Position numbers and translations under genes: made by a program. DNA of 64,000 bases from Bradyrhizobium centrolobii (GTDB taxonomy: Bacteria > Pseudomonadota > Alphaproteobacteria > Rhizobiales > Xanthobacteraceae): contig NZ_LUUB01000038.1 of the NCBI RefSeq assembly GCF_001641635.1, forward strand, positions 51,418 through 115,417. Reading direction: 5' to 3'. The notes under the pieces were generated by a model that ran no database searches, was not told the origin of the DNA, and saw only the letters and a program-made list of their open reading frames with translations. Each line of letters starts with the position of its first letter. The stretch's first letter is position 1. Shown here in pieces: positions 9,466 through 18,934 of the stretch.

Positions 9466-9577
9466 CGGCTTCTCCATGGTTTCTCGCCCCCGGGGCAACG
9501 TCCCTGCGGATGCGGCGTTCCTCACGCGCCGAGTGCGAGAGCCGCGCGCGCTGTCGAGTGGCGCGAAACGCGCGGCG

Positions 9578-9593
9578 TTTGAACGGTTCTAAA
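9578..9593. promoter_or_regulatory. Irr-box (ICE)-like palindrome upstream of siderophore receptor
   Basis: TTTGAACGGTTCTAAA, inside a longer GC-flanked dyad, resembles the iron control element recognised by Irr in rhizobia (TTTAGAA…TTCTAAA type), with one base missing in the left half. A second weaker half-site (GAGAAATTCTAAC) lies about 50 bp downstream. Its position ~150 bp before the ferric siderophore receptor and after a divergent micro-ORF suits iron-responsive control. The call rests on motif resemblance only. Confidence 0.5.
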
Positions 9594-9737
9594 CGCGCAG
9601 CGGACAGATCGTCGCATCATGGCCGCTCTGGAGAAATTCTAACAGCGCACGCATCGAAGTTCGAAGATGGCTGCGATAGAGCGAGGCACCAACAATCATA
9701 CCGGCAAAAGCCGGCTTACCTGCGGGGCGTCGCGAAC

Positions 9738-12032
9738 GTGAAACTCTTATGCTTTGGTCACTTGTGTTCCACCACGCGAAAGGAAACGGTCTTATCGGTC
9801 TGTCTGCTCACCGCCAGTGCACTTGTTCTTTCGCTGACGAACGGTCCCGTGCAGGCGCAGACGCAACTTCCCTCGGTCACCGTCGACGCGCCAGTCGATA
9901 GCGCCCGTCCCGCAGCGGTGCCGTCGTCGCGACGGACGACGGCTACACGCACCACACGCGCCGCTCGTCGTGCTCCGGCGCAGCAAGTCGCGCCAACTCA
10001 GGCGGCATCGACTGCCCGCACCGGCGAACGTGCCAACGGTCCGGTGCGCGGCTTCGTCGCCACCCGAAGCGGCACCGCGACCAAGACCGACACGCCGCTC
10101 ATCGAGACCCCGCAGTCGGTGTCCGTTATCACCACCGACCAGGTCAGGAACCAGGGCGCAGTCTCGATCGGTGAGGCGCTGCGCTACACGGCCGGCGTCA
10201 GCGGCGACGTCAATGGCGGTTCGGACACCCGCTTCGGCGGCCTGCAAATCCGCGGCTTCGACATGACCATGCCGGGACTCTACATCGACGGTCTGCGGAT
10301 TCCGTCCAGCAACTACGTGCATTTCAACGGCCTTGATCCCTATGGCGCCGAGCGCCTTGAGGTCCTCAAGGGACCGTCCTCGGCGATGTATGGCGGCAGC
10401 GGCACCGGCGGCATCCTCAATTACGTGACCAAGCTGCCGACTGCGCAGCAATTCGGCGAAGTCTCGGTCTCGGGCGGCAGCTTCAACCGCTATCAGGGCC
10501 AGTTCGACATGGGCGGCCCCGCCAACAAGGAAGGCACCGTGCTGTGGCGTCTCACCGGCGTCGTCCGCGACGGCGAGACCCAGGTCGACTTCACCAAGGA
10601 CAACCGCGTCTTCATCGCGCCGGCCGTCACCTTCAAACCGAACGACGATACCACCATCACCTTCCTGGCCAACTATCAGAGGGACCGGGCAGGGTGGGGC
10701 CTGCAGTTCCTGCCGGCCTCGGGCACGGTGTGGCCGAACAACGGCCGCACCATCCCGGTATCCTTCTTCGCAGGCGTGCCCGGCTTCGATGCGTTCAACA
10801 CCGAGATCGCCACTGTGGGCTACCAGCTCTCGCATGATTTCAATGAAGCCATCACCTTCCGGCAGAACCTGCGCTACGCCTATCAGCACAACGAGGAAAA
10901 GGTGTTCTACGGCGCGGGCTACGCCGACGAGGCGGCAGGCCAGCTCGCACGTGTCGGCAGCTATAGCAACTCCTACATCAACTCTTTCGCGGTGGACAAT
11001 CAGCTCCAGGGCAAGTTCACCACCGGCTTCCTCAGCCACACCACGCTGGTCGGCATCGACTATCGCAACACCTCATTCCGCGACACCGCCTTTGGTGTCG
11101 CGACCTCGGCTCCTGAGATCAACGTATTCGCGCCGGTCTACAGCTACGACTGGACCATTGGCGCCATGACAGACAACACCGGCGTCAGGCAATCGCAGGT
11201 CGGATTCTACGCGCAGGATCAGATCAAGCTCGGCCGGCTCTCGTTCCAGCTCGGCGGCCGCCAGGATTTCGTGACGACGAAGGTCAACGCCGATCTCTTC
11301 AACACCTCGGCGTCAACCGACGCCTCGGCGTTCACCGGCCGCGCCGCGGTGATGTACAATTTCGACAACGGCATCGCGCCCTATTTCAGCTATTCCGAGT
11401 CGTTCCTGCCGATACTTGCGACCGGCCCGGCGGGCCAATTGCTCAATCCCGAGACCGGGGTGCAGTACGAGGTCGGCGTCAAGTACCAGCCGATCGGCTG
11501 GAACGCCCTGTTCACCTTCGCGGCCTTCGACCTGACGCGCGACAACGTCGTCACCTATCCGCCTCCGACCTACCTCGCCGAACAGATCGGGCAGGTGAAG
11601 TCGCGCGGCATCGAGCTCGAGGGCACGATGTCGCTCGCCGGCGGCTGGAATCTGCGTGGCGCCTATGCCTATGTCGATGCCGTGTTGTCGCAGGATCCGG
11701 TCAATCTCGGCAAGGCGCCGCCCACCGTGCCGCTCAACCGCGCCTCGCTGTGGAGCGACTACACGCTGCAGAGCGGGCCGCTCGCCGGCCTGCAGTTCGG
11801 CGGTGGCATCCGTCACGTCGGTGCGACCTGGGGCGATGACGCCAACACGTTCAAGGTCGGATCGTCCACCGTGCTGGACGCGCTGCTTGCCTACACCAGA
11901 GACAATTGGCGCCTGTCGCTGAACGTCACCAATCTCGCCGACACCCGCTATGTCGCCGCCTGCTACAGCCTGTCGGGCTGCTTCTACGCGGAGGGGCGCA
12001 AGGCGATCGGCAAGGTGACCTATCGCTGGTGA
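9738..12032 (+). CDS. TonB-dependent ferric siderophore receptor (FegA/FhuE type)
   Basis: About 764 residues; outer-membrane 22-strand barrel importing a ferric siderophore with TonB energy. Order: signal peptide (…GPVQA|QTQ), TonB-box-like LPSVTVDAP, low-complexity Arg/Thr/Ala linker, plug domain from ~residue 115 (DTPLIETPQSVSVITTDQV, then LEVLKGPSSAMYGGSGTGG), and barrel ending in the aromatic terminus GKVTYRW. The Cys pair in CYSLSGCFYAEGRKAIG near the C-terminus is characteristic of hydroxamate-siderophore receptors (FhuE, FoxA, FegA). The start is uncertain: GTG 9738 gives a plausible signal peptide, TTG 9762 is an alternative, and neither has a strong RBS. Followed 81 bp later by a PepSY membrane protein, the arrangement described for fegAB in B. 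japonicum. An Irr-box-like site precedes it. The exact ligand is unproven. Confidence 0.9.
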   Translation: MKLLCFGHLCSTTRKETVLSVCLLTASALVLSLTNGPVQAQTQLPSVTVDAPVDSARPAAVPSSRRTTATRTTRAARRAPAQQVAPTQAASTARTGERANGPVRGFVATRSGTATKTDTPLIETPQSVSVITTDQVRNQGAVSIGEALRYTAGVSGDVNGGSDTRFGGLQIRGFDMTMPGLYIDGLRIPSSNYVHFNGLDPYGAERLEVLKGPSSAMYGGSGTGGILNYVTKLPTAQQFGEVSVSGGSFNRYQGQFDMGGPANKEGTVLWRLTGVVRDGETQVDFTKDNRVFIAPAVTFKPNDDTTITFLANYQRDRAGWGLQFLPASGTVWPNNGRTIPVSFFAGVPGFDAFNTEIATVGYQLSHDFNEAITFRQNLRYAYQHNEEKVFYGAGYADEAAGQLARVGSYSNSYINSFAVDNQLQGKFTTGFLSHTTLVGIDYRNTSFRDTAFGVATSAPEINVFAPVYSYDWTIGAMTDNTGVRQSQVGFYAQDQIKLGRLSFQLGGRQDFVTTKVNADLFNTSASTDASAFTGRAAVMYNFDNGIAPYFSYSESFLPILATGPAGQLLNPETGVQYEVGVKYQPIGWNALFTFAAFDLTRDNVVTYPPPTYLAEQIGQVKSRGIELEGTMSLAGGWNLRGAYAYVDAVLSQDPVNLGKAPPTVPLNRASLWSDYTLQSGPLAGLQFGGGIRHVGATWGDDANTFKVGSSTVLDALLAYTRDNWRLSLNVTNLADTRYVAACYSLSGCFYAEGRKAIGKVTYRW

Positions 12033-12113
12033 CCTTCACGACGATCCGCCGCCGGTGCATCGACCGGCGGTGGCAATCCCGCTCATGACGGGCGGCAATG
12101 GGTTCTGAATGCC

Positions 12114-13403
12114 ATGAGATCGATCTTCGGGCGACTCCATCGCTGGGCCGGCTTGCTGACCGCAGGCTTTCTGTTCTTCTCAGGGATCACCGGCGCGATC
12201 ATTTCGTGGGATCACGAGATCGACGAGGTCTTGAACCGGCGTCTCTACGATGTGACCACCCAAGGCCCGGCGATACCCTCGATCGAGCTCGCGAAGCTGA
12301 TCGAGAGCCGCGACCCGCGCGCACGGGTCGTCTACCTCTTCATGACGCCGGAAGTCGGGCAATCGCTGTGGTTCTTCGTGCTGCCGCGGATCGATCCCGC
12401 GACGGGCAAGCGCTATGCGCTCGATTACAACCAGGTCTTCCTCGATCCCAACACCGGCGCCGAACTCGGCCGCCGCTATTGGGGCGCGGTATGGCCGGTG
12501 ACGAGGGAGAACTTCGTCTCCTTCCTCTACAAGCTGCACTACACGATGCACATCCCGGAATTCTGGGGCAGCGATCGATGGGGGATGCGCGTTCTCGGCG
12601 TCATCGCCATCATCTGGACCATCGATTGCTTCGTTGGCTTCTATCTGACGCTGCCGAGCCGGCGACGCGCGAGCGCCACGCAGGCGCCCGCGGTCAGGCG
12701 TCAGCTCGCGCGAGGTTTCTTCGCGCGCTGGAGGCCGGCCTGGACCATCAAGACCAGCGGCAGCGCCTACCGGATCAATTTCGACATTCACCGTGCCTTC
12801 AGCCTGTGGACCTGGGGACTGTTGTTCGTCATCGCCTTCACGGCGTTCTCCCTGAACCTCTACTTCGAGGTCTTTTCTCCCCTGATGAAGATGGTGTCGA
12901 ATTACACGCCGACGCCCTATGAACAGAGGCCGTATCGGAACCTCGACGATCCGATCGAGCCCAAGGTCACCTTTGCCGACATCGCGGCGCGCGCCGCCGC
13001 CGCCGGCCGCAGCCGCGGCTGGACCAAGCCGGTCGGCTCGATCAATTACGGCCCGGCGCACGGCGTCTATGCCGCGGCCTTCTTTCATCCCGGCGACGAC
13101 CATGGTGCCGGTGGTGTCGGCCCGGCGCAGCTCTATTACGACAGCGAGGACGGACATCCGCTCGGCGAGCGACTGCCCTGGGTCGGCACCGCCGCTGACA
13201 TCTTCGTGCAGGCGCAGTTTCCGCTGCACTCAGGACGCATCGCCGGGCTGTTCGGCCGCATCCTGATTTCGGTCATGGGGCTCGTGGTGGCGGCGCTCTC
13301 GGTGACCGGCGTCGTGATCTGGTGGCGCAAGCGCCGCGCCCGCATCAAGGTGCGAGAGACAGCCGCGATCCGCGCGAGCCAGCGCGTCGTGGCGGCGGAG
13401 TGA
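12114..13403 (+). CDS. PepSY-domain inner-membrane protein (FegB-like, siderophore reduction/uptake)
   Basis: A 429-residue inner-membrane protein of the PepSY-associated TM family. An N-terminal helix reads LHRWAGLLTAGFLFFSGITG, then a periplasmic PepSY region, helices near residues 160-180 and 225-250, a second periplasmic domain, and a final helix (GLVVAALSVTGVVIWW) with a basic C-tail. Conserved His residues in LHRWAG and LHYTMHIPEFWG fit haem-binding or reductase-type roles proposed for the family. It lies 81 bp after the siderophore receptor on the same strand, so co-transcription is likely; B. japonicum FegB, needed for ferrichrome use, is the closest precedent I know. The role in reducing ferric siderophore is inferred from family and context. 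Confidence 0.85.
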   Translation: MRSIFGRLHRWAGLLTAGFLFFSGITGAIISWDHEIDEVLNRRLYDVTTQGPAIPSIELAKLIESRDPRARVVYLFMTPEVGQSLWFFVLPRIDPATGKRYALDYNQVFLDPNTGAELGRRYWGAVWPVTRENFVSFLYKLHYTMHIPEFWGSDRWGMRVLGVIAIIWTIDCFVGFYLTLPSRRRASATQAPAVRRQLARGFFARWRPAWTIKTSGSAYRINFDIHRAFSLWTWGLLFVIAFTAFSLNLYFEVFSPLMKMVSNYTPTPYEQRPYRNLDDPIEPKVTFADIAARAAAAGRSRGWTKPVGSINYGPAHGVYAAAFFHPGDDHGAGGVGPAQLYYDSEDGHPLGERLPWVGTAADIFVQAQFPLHSGRIAGLFGRILISVMGLVVAALSVTGVVIWWRKRRARIKVRETAAIRASQRVVAAE

Positions 13404-13444
13404 TGAATGATTGATCCTTCGTTGCGACGCGGGTTGCGTCGGCG

Positions 13445-14242
13445 TTACGCCACGTAACCGCCTTCGTAGTCATCGTCTGTCTGGAGGATGGTCTCCGACA
13501 GGAGAGCGGCGGCCTTCTGCAGCGGCGCGATGAAGCGGTCGAGCTCGGCGAAGCTGACGCGAGCCACGGGGACAGAGACGCCGAGGCACGCAATCAGATT
13601 GCGATCGGGTGAAACGATCGGGACGGCGCATCCAACGACTCCCTTGACGTATTCCTCGTTGGTCTTGGCCCAACCGCGCTGGCGGGTCTCCGCGAGAACC
13701 TGCATCAGCCTGTCGCGATCCACGATCGTGTTGTCGGTGTATTGCGTTAGCGCGAGCGCAGAGCAGAGCTTTTCGCGGGCCTTCTCCGGCAGGCGGCTCA
13801 TGTAGATCTTGCCGGTTGAGGTGCAGTGCAGCGGCGCCGCCTCGCCCGGATTGAATTGCAGGCCCTGCGGTTGCGATACACGGACGCTGTCGACATAGGT
13901 CACGACGTTGTCGCGCACGACGCCGATCTCGCACTGCTCGCCGATTTCCCCGGCGACCGCGCGTAACACGGCGTGCCGGCGCGCAGTGCGAAATGCGGCA
14001 CCGATGACCTTGGCCGACAAGGTGACGAGTTGATTGCCGACCACATAGCGCTTGGTCCCGAGCGCCTTCTGAAGAAGGCCGCGTTCCTCCAGGTTTCCGA
14101 TCAGCCGATGCGCCGTCGGAAGCGGAAGCGCGAGCGCCTGCGCGATCTCTGCGACCGAGACCGCTTTGGTCTGGCTCGCGATGTGCCCGACGATGGCGAA
14201 CGCGCGATCGAGTGGTCCGTCGGTCTTGGTTGGCTCTGCCAT
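13445..14242 (-). CDS. IclR-family transcriptional regulator
   Basis: A 265-residue cytoplasmic regulator: N-terminal winged HTH (residues ~10-70, VSVAEIAQALALPLPTAHRLIGNLEERGLL) and a C-terminal IclR effector domain (~85-255) with TSTGKIYMSRLPEKAREKL and the late GCAVPIVSPDRN…LGVSVPV block. ATG 14242 is preferred over the GTG directly before it because AGGGA then has normal spacing. Divergent from the aminotransferase/amino-acid-transporter cluster at 14419, with an AT-rich 176-bp gap between, so it very probably controls that cluster. The effector is unknown, presumably the transported amino acid or a catabolite. Confidence 0.9.
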   Translation of the reverse strand: MAEPTKTDGPLDRAFAIVGHIASQTKAVSVAEIAQALALPLPTAHRLIGNLEERGLLQKALGTKRYVVGNQLVTLSAKVIGAAFRTARRHAVLRAVAGEIGEQCEIGVVRDNVVTYVDSVRVSQPQGLQFNPGEAAPLHCTSTGKIYMSRLPEKAREKLCSALALTQYTDNTIVDRDRLMQVLAETRQRGWAKTNEEYVKGVVGCAVPIVSPDRNLIACLGVSVPVARVSFAELDRFIAPLQKAAALLSETILQTDDDYEGGYVA

Positions 14243-14418
14243 CACCGTCCCTGTATTTGCGATTTATCAATTATCATTTTTCGGAATAAAAACTACTGAA
14301 ATATGAAAAATATTCTAGGCTCTTTCCCTGGCTGCCCATATCGTTGGCTTTGCCGGCGGGTGAACAGGATTTGTGCAGTGCAAATCGGGTTCGCCCAGGT
14401 GCTCAACGGGGGAGTGGG
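14243..14418. promoter_or_regulatory. Divergent control region, iclR / aminotransferase-transport cluster
   Basis: A 176-bp gap between divergent genes. Positions about 14262-14322 form an A/T-rich island (TTATCAATTATCATTTTTCGG, then AAATATGAAAAATATTCT) in otherwise very GC-rich DNA. That is where overlapping promoters and an IclR operator would be expected. I cannot define the operator from one copy. Confidence 0.4.
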
Positions 14419-15579
14419 ATGTCAGCTCATTACGACGTCGATGCCGTGCGGAAGGAATTCCCGGCTGCCGAGCGGATGATCTATCTCGACTCCGGATTCC
14501 AGGCGCCGCTCGCGCGTCCCGTGAAGGCGGCGATCGACCTCTTCCTGCGCGAAGGTCTGGAGACGGCCGGCCCGAAGAGCGTGTGGCTCGATCGCGTCGA
14601 GCAGACGCGCGCCAAGGTCGCGCGTTTCCTCGGCGTGTCCGCCCACGAGATCGCCTTCACCAAGAACACCTCGGAGAGCATGAACATTGCCGCGAACGCG
14701 CTGCCGCTACGGGCGGGCGACAATGTCCTCATGATCCACGGCGATCACCCGAACAACGCCTATGCTTTCCTCAATCTGCAACGGAAGGGCGTCGAGGTGC
14801 GCTTCGTGCCGATGACTGACGTCATCGATGCGGCGAGCTTCCATCCCCACATCGACGCGAACACCCGCGCGATCTCGATGTCGCATGTGACGTTTCACGC
14901 CGGTCATCGCTTCGATATTGAAAGCATCGGTCGCTTCTGCGCGGAGAGGAAGCTTCATTTCGTCGTCGACGTGATGCAGGCGATCGGCATCGTGCCGATC
15001 GACGCCAAGGCCATCGGTGCGACGTTTGTCGGATCGGGAAGTCACAAGGGTCTGCTCGTTCCGCAAGGGCTAGGGCTGCTCTATTGGAACAGCGCGCATG
15101 CGGGGCTCGAGCCTGCGTATCTCGCCGCCGCCAGCCTTGCCGAGATCCCCTCCGATCTCATCGCACGCCCGGACAGGCTTGCTCCGGCGCCCAGCGCCCG
15201 CCGCTTCGAGCTTGGCAACTTCAACATTCCGGCGATCCATGCGCTCTGCGCTGCGCTCGACATGATCGAGCAGATAGGCATCGAGAATATCCGGAACCAC
15301 TGCTTCGATCTCGGCGATCACCTCGTCGCCGCGCTCGATGCACTCGATATCCGCCTCGTCGGCCCGCGTGACCGGAAGCACCGCGCGCCGCACATCTACG
15401 TCATCGCGCTGCCGGCCGCCGATTGGCTTGGCTACTTCGAGGAGAACGGCGTCCGGGTGTCGCCGGAACGGGACGGAATTCGCGTGTCGTTCGGCATGTT
15501 CAATACGTTTGCCGATGTCGACCGCCTGGTCGAGCTCATCCGCCGGCGCGGCGTGAAGACATCATCCAGGGCCGCTTAG
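14419..15579 (+). CDS. Class V aminotransferase (cysteine desulfurase/epimerase-like PLP enzyme)
   Basis: A 386-residue cytoplasmic PLP enzyme of fold type I, class V. N-terminal MIYLDSGFQAPLARPVKAAI, then FTKNTSESMNIAANAL (phosphate-binding region), the Asp that pairs with the pyridine nitrogen in FVVDVMQAIGIVP, and the Schiff-base Lys K210 in GSGSHKGLLVPQG. It lacks a NifS/IscS active-site Cys loop in the C-terminal part, so it resembles isopenicillin-N-epimerase or kynureninase-like members rather than a desulfurase. The ATG has GGGGGAGTGGG upstream. It starts the cluster divergent from iclR and is followed 29 bp later by an amino acid ABC transporter, so it probably acts on the imported compound. 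Confidence 0.85.
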   Translation: MSAHYDVDAVRKEFPAAERMIYLDSGFQAPLARPVKAAIDLFLREGLETAGPKSVWLDRVEQTRAKVARFLGVSAHEIAFTKNTSESMNIAANALPLRAGDNVLMIHGDHPNNAYAFLNLQRKGVEVRFVPMTDVIDAASFHPHIDANTRAISMSHVTFHAGHRFDIESIGRFCAERKLHFVVDVMQAIGIVPIDAKAIGATFVGSGSHKGLLVPQGLGLLYWNSAHAGLEPAYLAAASLAEIPSDLIARPDRLAPAPSARRFELGNFNIPAIHALCAALDMIEQIGIENIRNHCFDLGDHLVAALDALDIRLVGPRDRKHRAPHIYVIALPAADWLGYFEENGVRVSPERDGIRVSFGMFNTFADVDRLVELIRRRGVKTSSRAA

Positions 15580-15608
15580 GCCTGACATCACAGAGGAGGG
15601 TGCAGGAC

Positions 15609-16511
15609 ATGAGGAATTTTGCACGGATATCGGGAGCCCTGTCAGCTCTTCTGGCCGTAGCTGCCATGGCCGAGCCGTCGGCCGCAGCCGACAGCCCGAC
15701 GCTGAGCAAGATCAAGTCCAGCGGCGCGATCACGATCGGCTACCGTGAAGCTTCGATTCCGTTCTCCTATCTCGGGCCCGATCAGAAGCCGATCGGCTTC
15801 TCGCTCGATCTCTGCGCCGCCATCGTCGAGCGCGTCAGGACGGAGCTCAATCTGCCCAATCTCACCGTCAACTACACGCCGGTGAACTCGTCCAACCGCA
15901 TCCCACTGATCCAGAGCGGCACCGTCGATATCGAGTGCGGCGGAACGGCCAACGACAAGAAGCGGCAGGAGCAGGTCTCGTTTTCGGTGGCGACCTTCGT
16001 CAGCCAGCCGCGCTGGCTGGTCAAGGCCGACAGCGGCGTGAAGACCGCCGGCAATCTCAAGGGAAAGACGATCGTCGTCACTCAGGGCTCGAATGCGGTG
16101 GGTTTTGCCCAAGGCGTCAACGCCAAGGAGCAACTCGGCCTCAACATCGTCCAGGCCAAGGATCACGCGGAATCGTTCCTGATGCTGAACACGGGGCGCG
16201 CTGCGGCCTTCATGGAAGATGATATTCTCCTCGCCGGCCTCAAGGCGGCAGCCCCGAATCCGGACGCGCTGATCTTCCTGCCCGAAGGTTACGCGAAAAT
16301 CTATTACGGGCTGATGTTCACGAAGGGCGATGCCGGCTTCAAGGCGCTCGTCGACGACGTTCTGTCCAAGCAGATGGCGTCTGGTCAGTTCGAGAAGACC
16401 TACGCGAAATGGTTTACCAGGCCGATCCCGCCCAAGGGTGAGAATCTCGCATTCCCGCTCACCGAGACGCTGATGGAGCGGATCGCGCATCCGAGTGATG
16501 CGGTCGACTGA
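15609..16511 (+). CDS. gltI: Amino acid ABC transporter substrate-binding protein (GltI type)
   Basis: A 300-residue periplasmic binding protein of family 3. Signal peptide residues ~1-26 (…AAMAEPSAAA). The mature part opens TLSKIKSSGAITIGYREASIPFSYLG, the standard lobe-I start, with the family-3 phrase QSGTVDIECGGTANDKKRQEQV, where Glu/Asp-binding members carry the same sequence. RBS GGAGGG lies upstream of the ATG. Next to GltJKL-type subunits in the usual order. The glutamate/aspartate family is clear, but the adjoining aminotransferase suggests a more specialised ligand is possible. Confidence 0.88.
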   Translation: MRNFARISGALSALLAVAAMAEPSAAADSPTLSKIKSSGAITIGYREASIPFSYLGPDQKPIGFSLDLCAAIVERVRTELNLPNLTVNYTPVNSSNRIPLIQSGTVDIECGGTANDKKRQEQVSFSVATFVSQPRWLVKADSGVKTAGNLKGKTIVVTQGSNAVGFAQGVNAKEQLGLNIVQAKDHAESFLMLNTGRAAAFMEDDILLAGLKAAAPNPDALIFLPEGYAKIYYGLMFTKGDAGFKALVDDVLSKQMASGQFEKTYAKWFTRPIPPKGENLAFPLTETLMERIAHPSDAVD

Positions 16512-16572
16512 CCGGAAGCGCCGCGGGACTCGATGTAGTCGCCTTCGCTCGCACCCAACCTAGAGGTTCGCG

Positions 16573-17367
16573 ATGTTGGGAGTGCTTTTTGAACAGACGG
16601 CAGATGGCCAGCGCTATATCGACTGGCTCCTCTCAGGTCTCGGCTGGACGCTGGCGCTGGCCTTCTTCGGCTGGTGGATCGCCTTCGCTGTCGGTGTCGT
16701 CGTCGGGATCGGCCGTACCGTACAAAACCGGGTCGTTGCGGCGCTCGCGCGGCTTTATGTGGAGATCTTCCGCAACATCCCCGTCCTGGTGCAGATGTTC
16801 CTCTGGTACTTCGTGCTGCCGGAGATTCTCCCGACTTCGCTCGGCGACGCCATCAAGCAGATCCCGCCACCCTGGGGATCGTTCTTCCCGGCGCTGCTGT
16901 GCCTGGGTCTCTACACCGCCGCCCGCATCGCCGAGCAGGTGCGCGCCGGCATCGAGGCCTTGCCGAAGGGACAGACCGAGGCGGCGAGCGCGCTCGGTCT
17001 TGGCGGATACCTGAGCTATCGTCACGTCATCGTGCCGCAGGCGCTGCGCCTGATCGTGCCGAGCCTGACAAGCGAGGTCATGGGCATCTACAAGAACACG
17101 TCGGTGGCGATGACCATCGGTCTGATGGAGCTGACCGCGCAGGCGCGCCAGATCAGCGAAGCGACCTTCCAGACCTTCACCGCTTTCGGCGCCGCGACGC
17201 TGATCTACCTTGCACTCGCGCTCATTGCCTATCAATCGATGATGCTCATCGACAGGGCCGTGCGCATCCCCGGCTCCACGCCGGCAAAGGACGCGATCGA
17301 GCCGACTCTGGCGGACGACGTGCAGCCGGGCACCGCCTTGCCCCATGGAATGGAGGTCGTGAAATGA
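16573..17367 (+). CDS. gltJ: Amino acid ABC transporter permease (GltJ type)
   Basis: A 264-residue inner-membrane permease of the HisMQ/GltJK family, about five helices. The cytoplasmic EAA loop is [26 protein letters not shown] (residues ~137-162). The N-terminal half contains [18 protein letters not shown], the standard substrate-channel segment. The stop overlaps the next permease start by 4 bp. Works with the GltK-like partner and the ATPase downstream. Confidence 0.9.
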   Translation: MLGVLFEQTADGQRYIDWLLSGLGWTLALAFFGWWIAFAVGVVVGIGRTVQNRVVAALARLYVEIFRNIPVLVQMFLWYFVLPEILPTSLGDAIKQIPPPWGSFFPALLCLGLYTAARIAEQVRAGIEALPKGQTEAASALGLGGYLSYRHVIVPQALRLIVPSLTSEVMGIYKNTSVAMTIGLMELTAQARQISEATFQTFTAFGAATLIYLALALIAYQSMMLIDRAVRIPGSTPAKDAIEPTLADDVQPGTALPHGMEVVK

Positions 17368-18059
17368 ACAGTCTCGATTTCTCGATCCTTCTCCAGGCCT
17401 GGCCCTATCTCTGGTCGGGACTGCTTTTCTCCCTCGCGCTGACCGCGGCGGCCTTTGTCATCGGTATGCTGCTGGGGACCTGCTTCGCCCTCGTGCAGCA
17501 CTTCGAGGTGCCGGTCGTCGCTCAGGTCGTACGCGGCTACATCGCGCTGATCCGCTCGATCCCGCTGATCCTCGTCCTGTTCTGGTTCTTCTTCCTGGTG
17601 CCGATCGTGCTCGGGCACCTCTATGGCAACGGCCGTCCGATTCCGATCGGCGCCACCTGGACGGCCTTCATCACCTTCGGCCTGTTCGAGGCGGCCTACT
17701 ATTCGGAGATCATCCGCGTCGGATTGCGTGCGGTGAACAAGGGCCAGTTCGAAGCCTGCCAGGCGCTCGCCTTGTCCACCTTCGACACGTATCGATGCGT
17801 GATCCTGTCGCAGGTCATCCGCGTCGCGAGCCCGATCATCCTGAGTCAGACCATCATCCTGTTCCAGGACACCTCGCTCGTCTACGTACTTTCGCTGACC
17901 GACCTTCTCGGCGCGGCCTCGAAGCTTGCGCAGCTCAATGGCCGTCTCGTCGAAATGTATCTCGTGGTGGCGGTGGTCTATCTCGCCATCAGTTCGGCGG
18001 CGTCGCAATGCGTCGCCTCGCTCAGGCGGCGCTACGCGTTCACCGGGGCGCACAGATGA
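17364..18059 (+). CDS. gltK: Amino acid ABC transporter permease (GltK type)
   Basis: A 231-residue inner-membrane permease, second half of the channel. It shows [18 protein letters not shown] in the N-terminal half and the EAA loop [25 protein letters not shown] (residues ~129-153). The ATG overlaps the gltJ stop (ATGA). A much longer open frame upstream in the same phase is only the reverse image of gltJ and is not used. The C-terminus reads [11 protein letters not shown]. Confidence 0.9.
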   Translation: MNSLDFSILLQAWPYLWSGLLFSLALTAAAFVIGMLLGTCFALVQHFEVPVVAQVVRGYIALIRSIPLILVLFWFFFLVPIVLGHLYGNGRPIPIGATWTAFITFGLFEAAYYSEIIRVGLRAVNKGQFEACQALALSTFDTYRCVILSQVIRVASPIILSQTIILFQDTSLVYVLSLTDLLGAASKLAQLNGRLVEMYLVVAVVYLAISSAASQCVASLRRRYAFTGAHR

Positions 18060-18094
18060 TAGATCAGCTCGAACAGCCAGTGAGGGAAACGAAG

Positions 18095-18859
18095 ATGCAA
18101 GGCACAGCAAGCCCGATCGATCGTTCGTCCACGATTGTTGTCGCGGAGAACCTGGTGAAGCGGTTCGGCGGCTTCACCGCGCTGAACGACATCAATCTCA
18201 CCGTCGCGAAAGGCGAGAAGATCGTCCTGTGCGGACCTTCCGGCTCAGGCAAGTCGACGCTGATCCGCTGCATCAACCACATCGAAAGGCATGATGGCGG
18301 CCGGATCATCGTCGACGGCGTCGAGCTGACCGACCGCATGGCCGACATCAACGGCGTGCGCTCCGAGGTCGGCATGGTGTTCCAGAGCTTCAATCTGTTT
18401 CCGCATCTCTCGGTCGTCGAAAATTGCATGCTGGCGCCGATGAAGGTGCGCGGGCTCTCGCGTCCCGAGGCGCGTGAGCGCGCGATGGGGCTGCTCCGGA
18501 AGGTTCGTATCCAAGGTCAGGCGGACAAATATCCGGCGCAGCTCTCGGGCGGCCAGCAGCAGCGCGTCGCCATCGCCCGCGCATTGTGCATGCAGCCGAA
18601 GATCATGCTGTTCGACGAGCCGACCTCGGCGCTGGACCCGGAGATGGTCAAGGAGGTGCTGGACACCATGGTGCAGCTCGCAGCCGATGGCATAACTATG
18701 GTCTGCGTGACGCACGAAATGGGTTTTGCGCGCGAGGTGGCTGACCGTGTCGTGTTCATGGACCAGGGCAGCATCGTTGAGGATGGCGACCCCGAAACCT
18801 TCTTCCGGGCGCCCCGCACGGAGCGCGCCAAGGGCTTTTTGAACCAGATCATCCACTAG
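18095..18859 (+). CDS. gltL: Amino acid ABC transporter ATP-binding protein (GltL type)
   Basis: A 254-residue cytoplasmic ATPase. Walker [10 protein letters not shown], signature [19 protein letters not shown], Walker [17 protein letters not shown], switch His in [20 protein letters not shown]: the polar amino acid uptake subfamily. Two starts are possible. ATG 18056 overlaps the gltK stop, but ATG 18095 has a strong GAGGGA at ideal distance and gives an N-terminus closer to the family, so it is used here. Last gene of the transporter operon. Confidence 0.9.
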   Translation: MQGTASPIDRSSTIVVAENLVKRFGGFTALNDINLTVAKGEKIVLCGPSGSGKSTLIRCINHIERHDGGRIIVDGVELTDRMADINGVRSEVGMVFQSFNLFPHLSVVENCMLAPMKVRGLSRPEARERAMGLLRKVRIQGQADKYPAQLSGGQQQRVAIARALCMQPKIMLFDEPTSALDPEMVKEVLDTMVQLAADGITMVCVTHEMGFAREVADRVVFMDQGSIVEDGDPETFFRAPRTERAKGFLNQIIH

Positions 18860-18934
18860 GGATTCTGAAGCCCTCCGGGCACAGCCAGCGCCCGGCACCA
18901 TTTTGGATGGCGTCGGTCTGTCGCCAGCCGTGGA

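Noticed and set aside
14419..15579. Cysteine desulfurase (NifS/IscS) for the class V aminotransferase
   Set aside because: No active-site Cys loop and no Fe-S assembly genes nearby.
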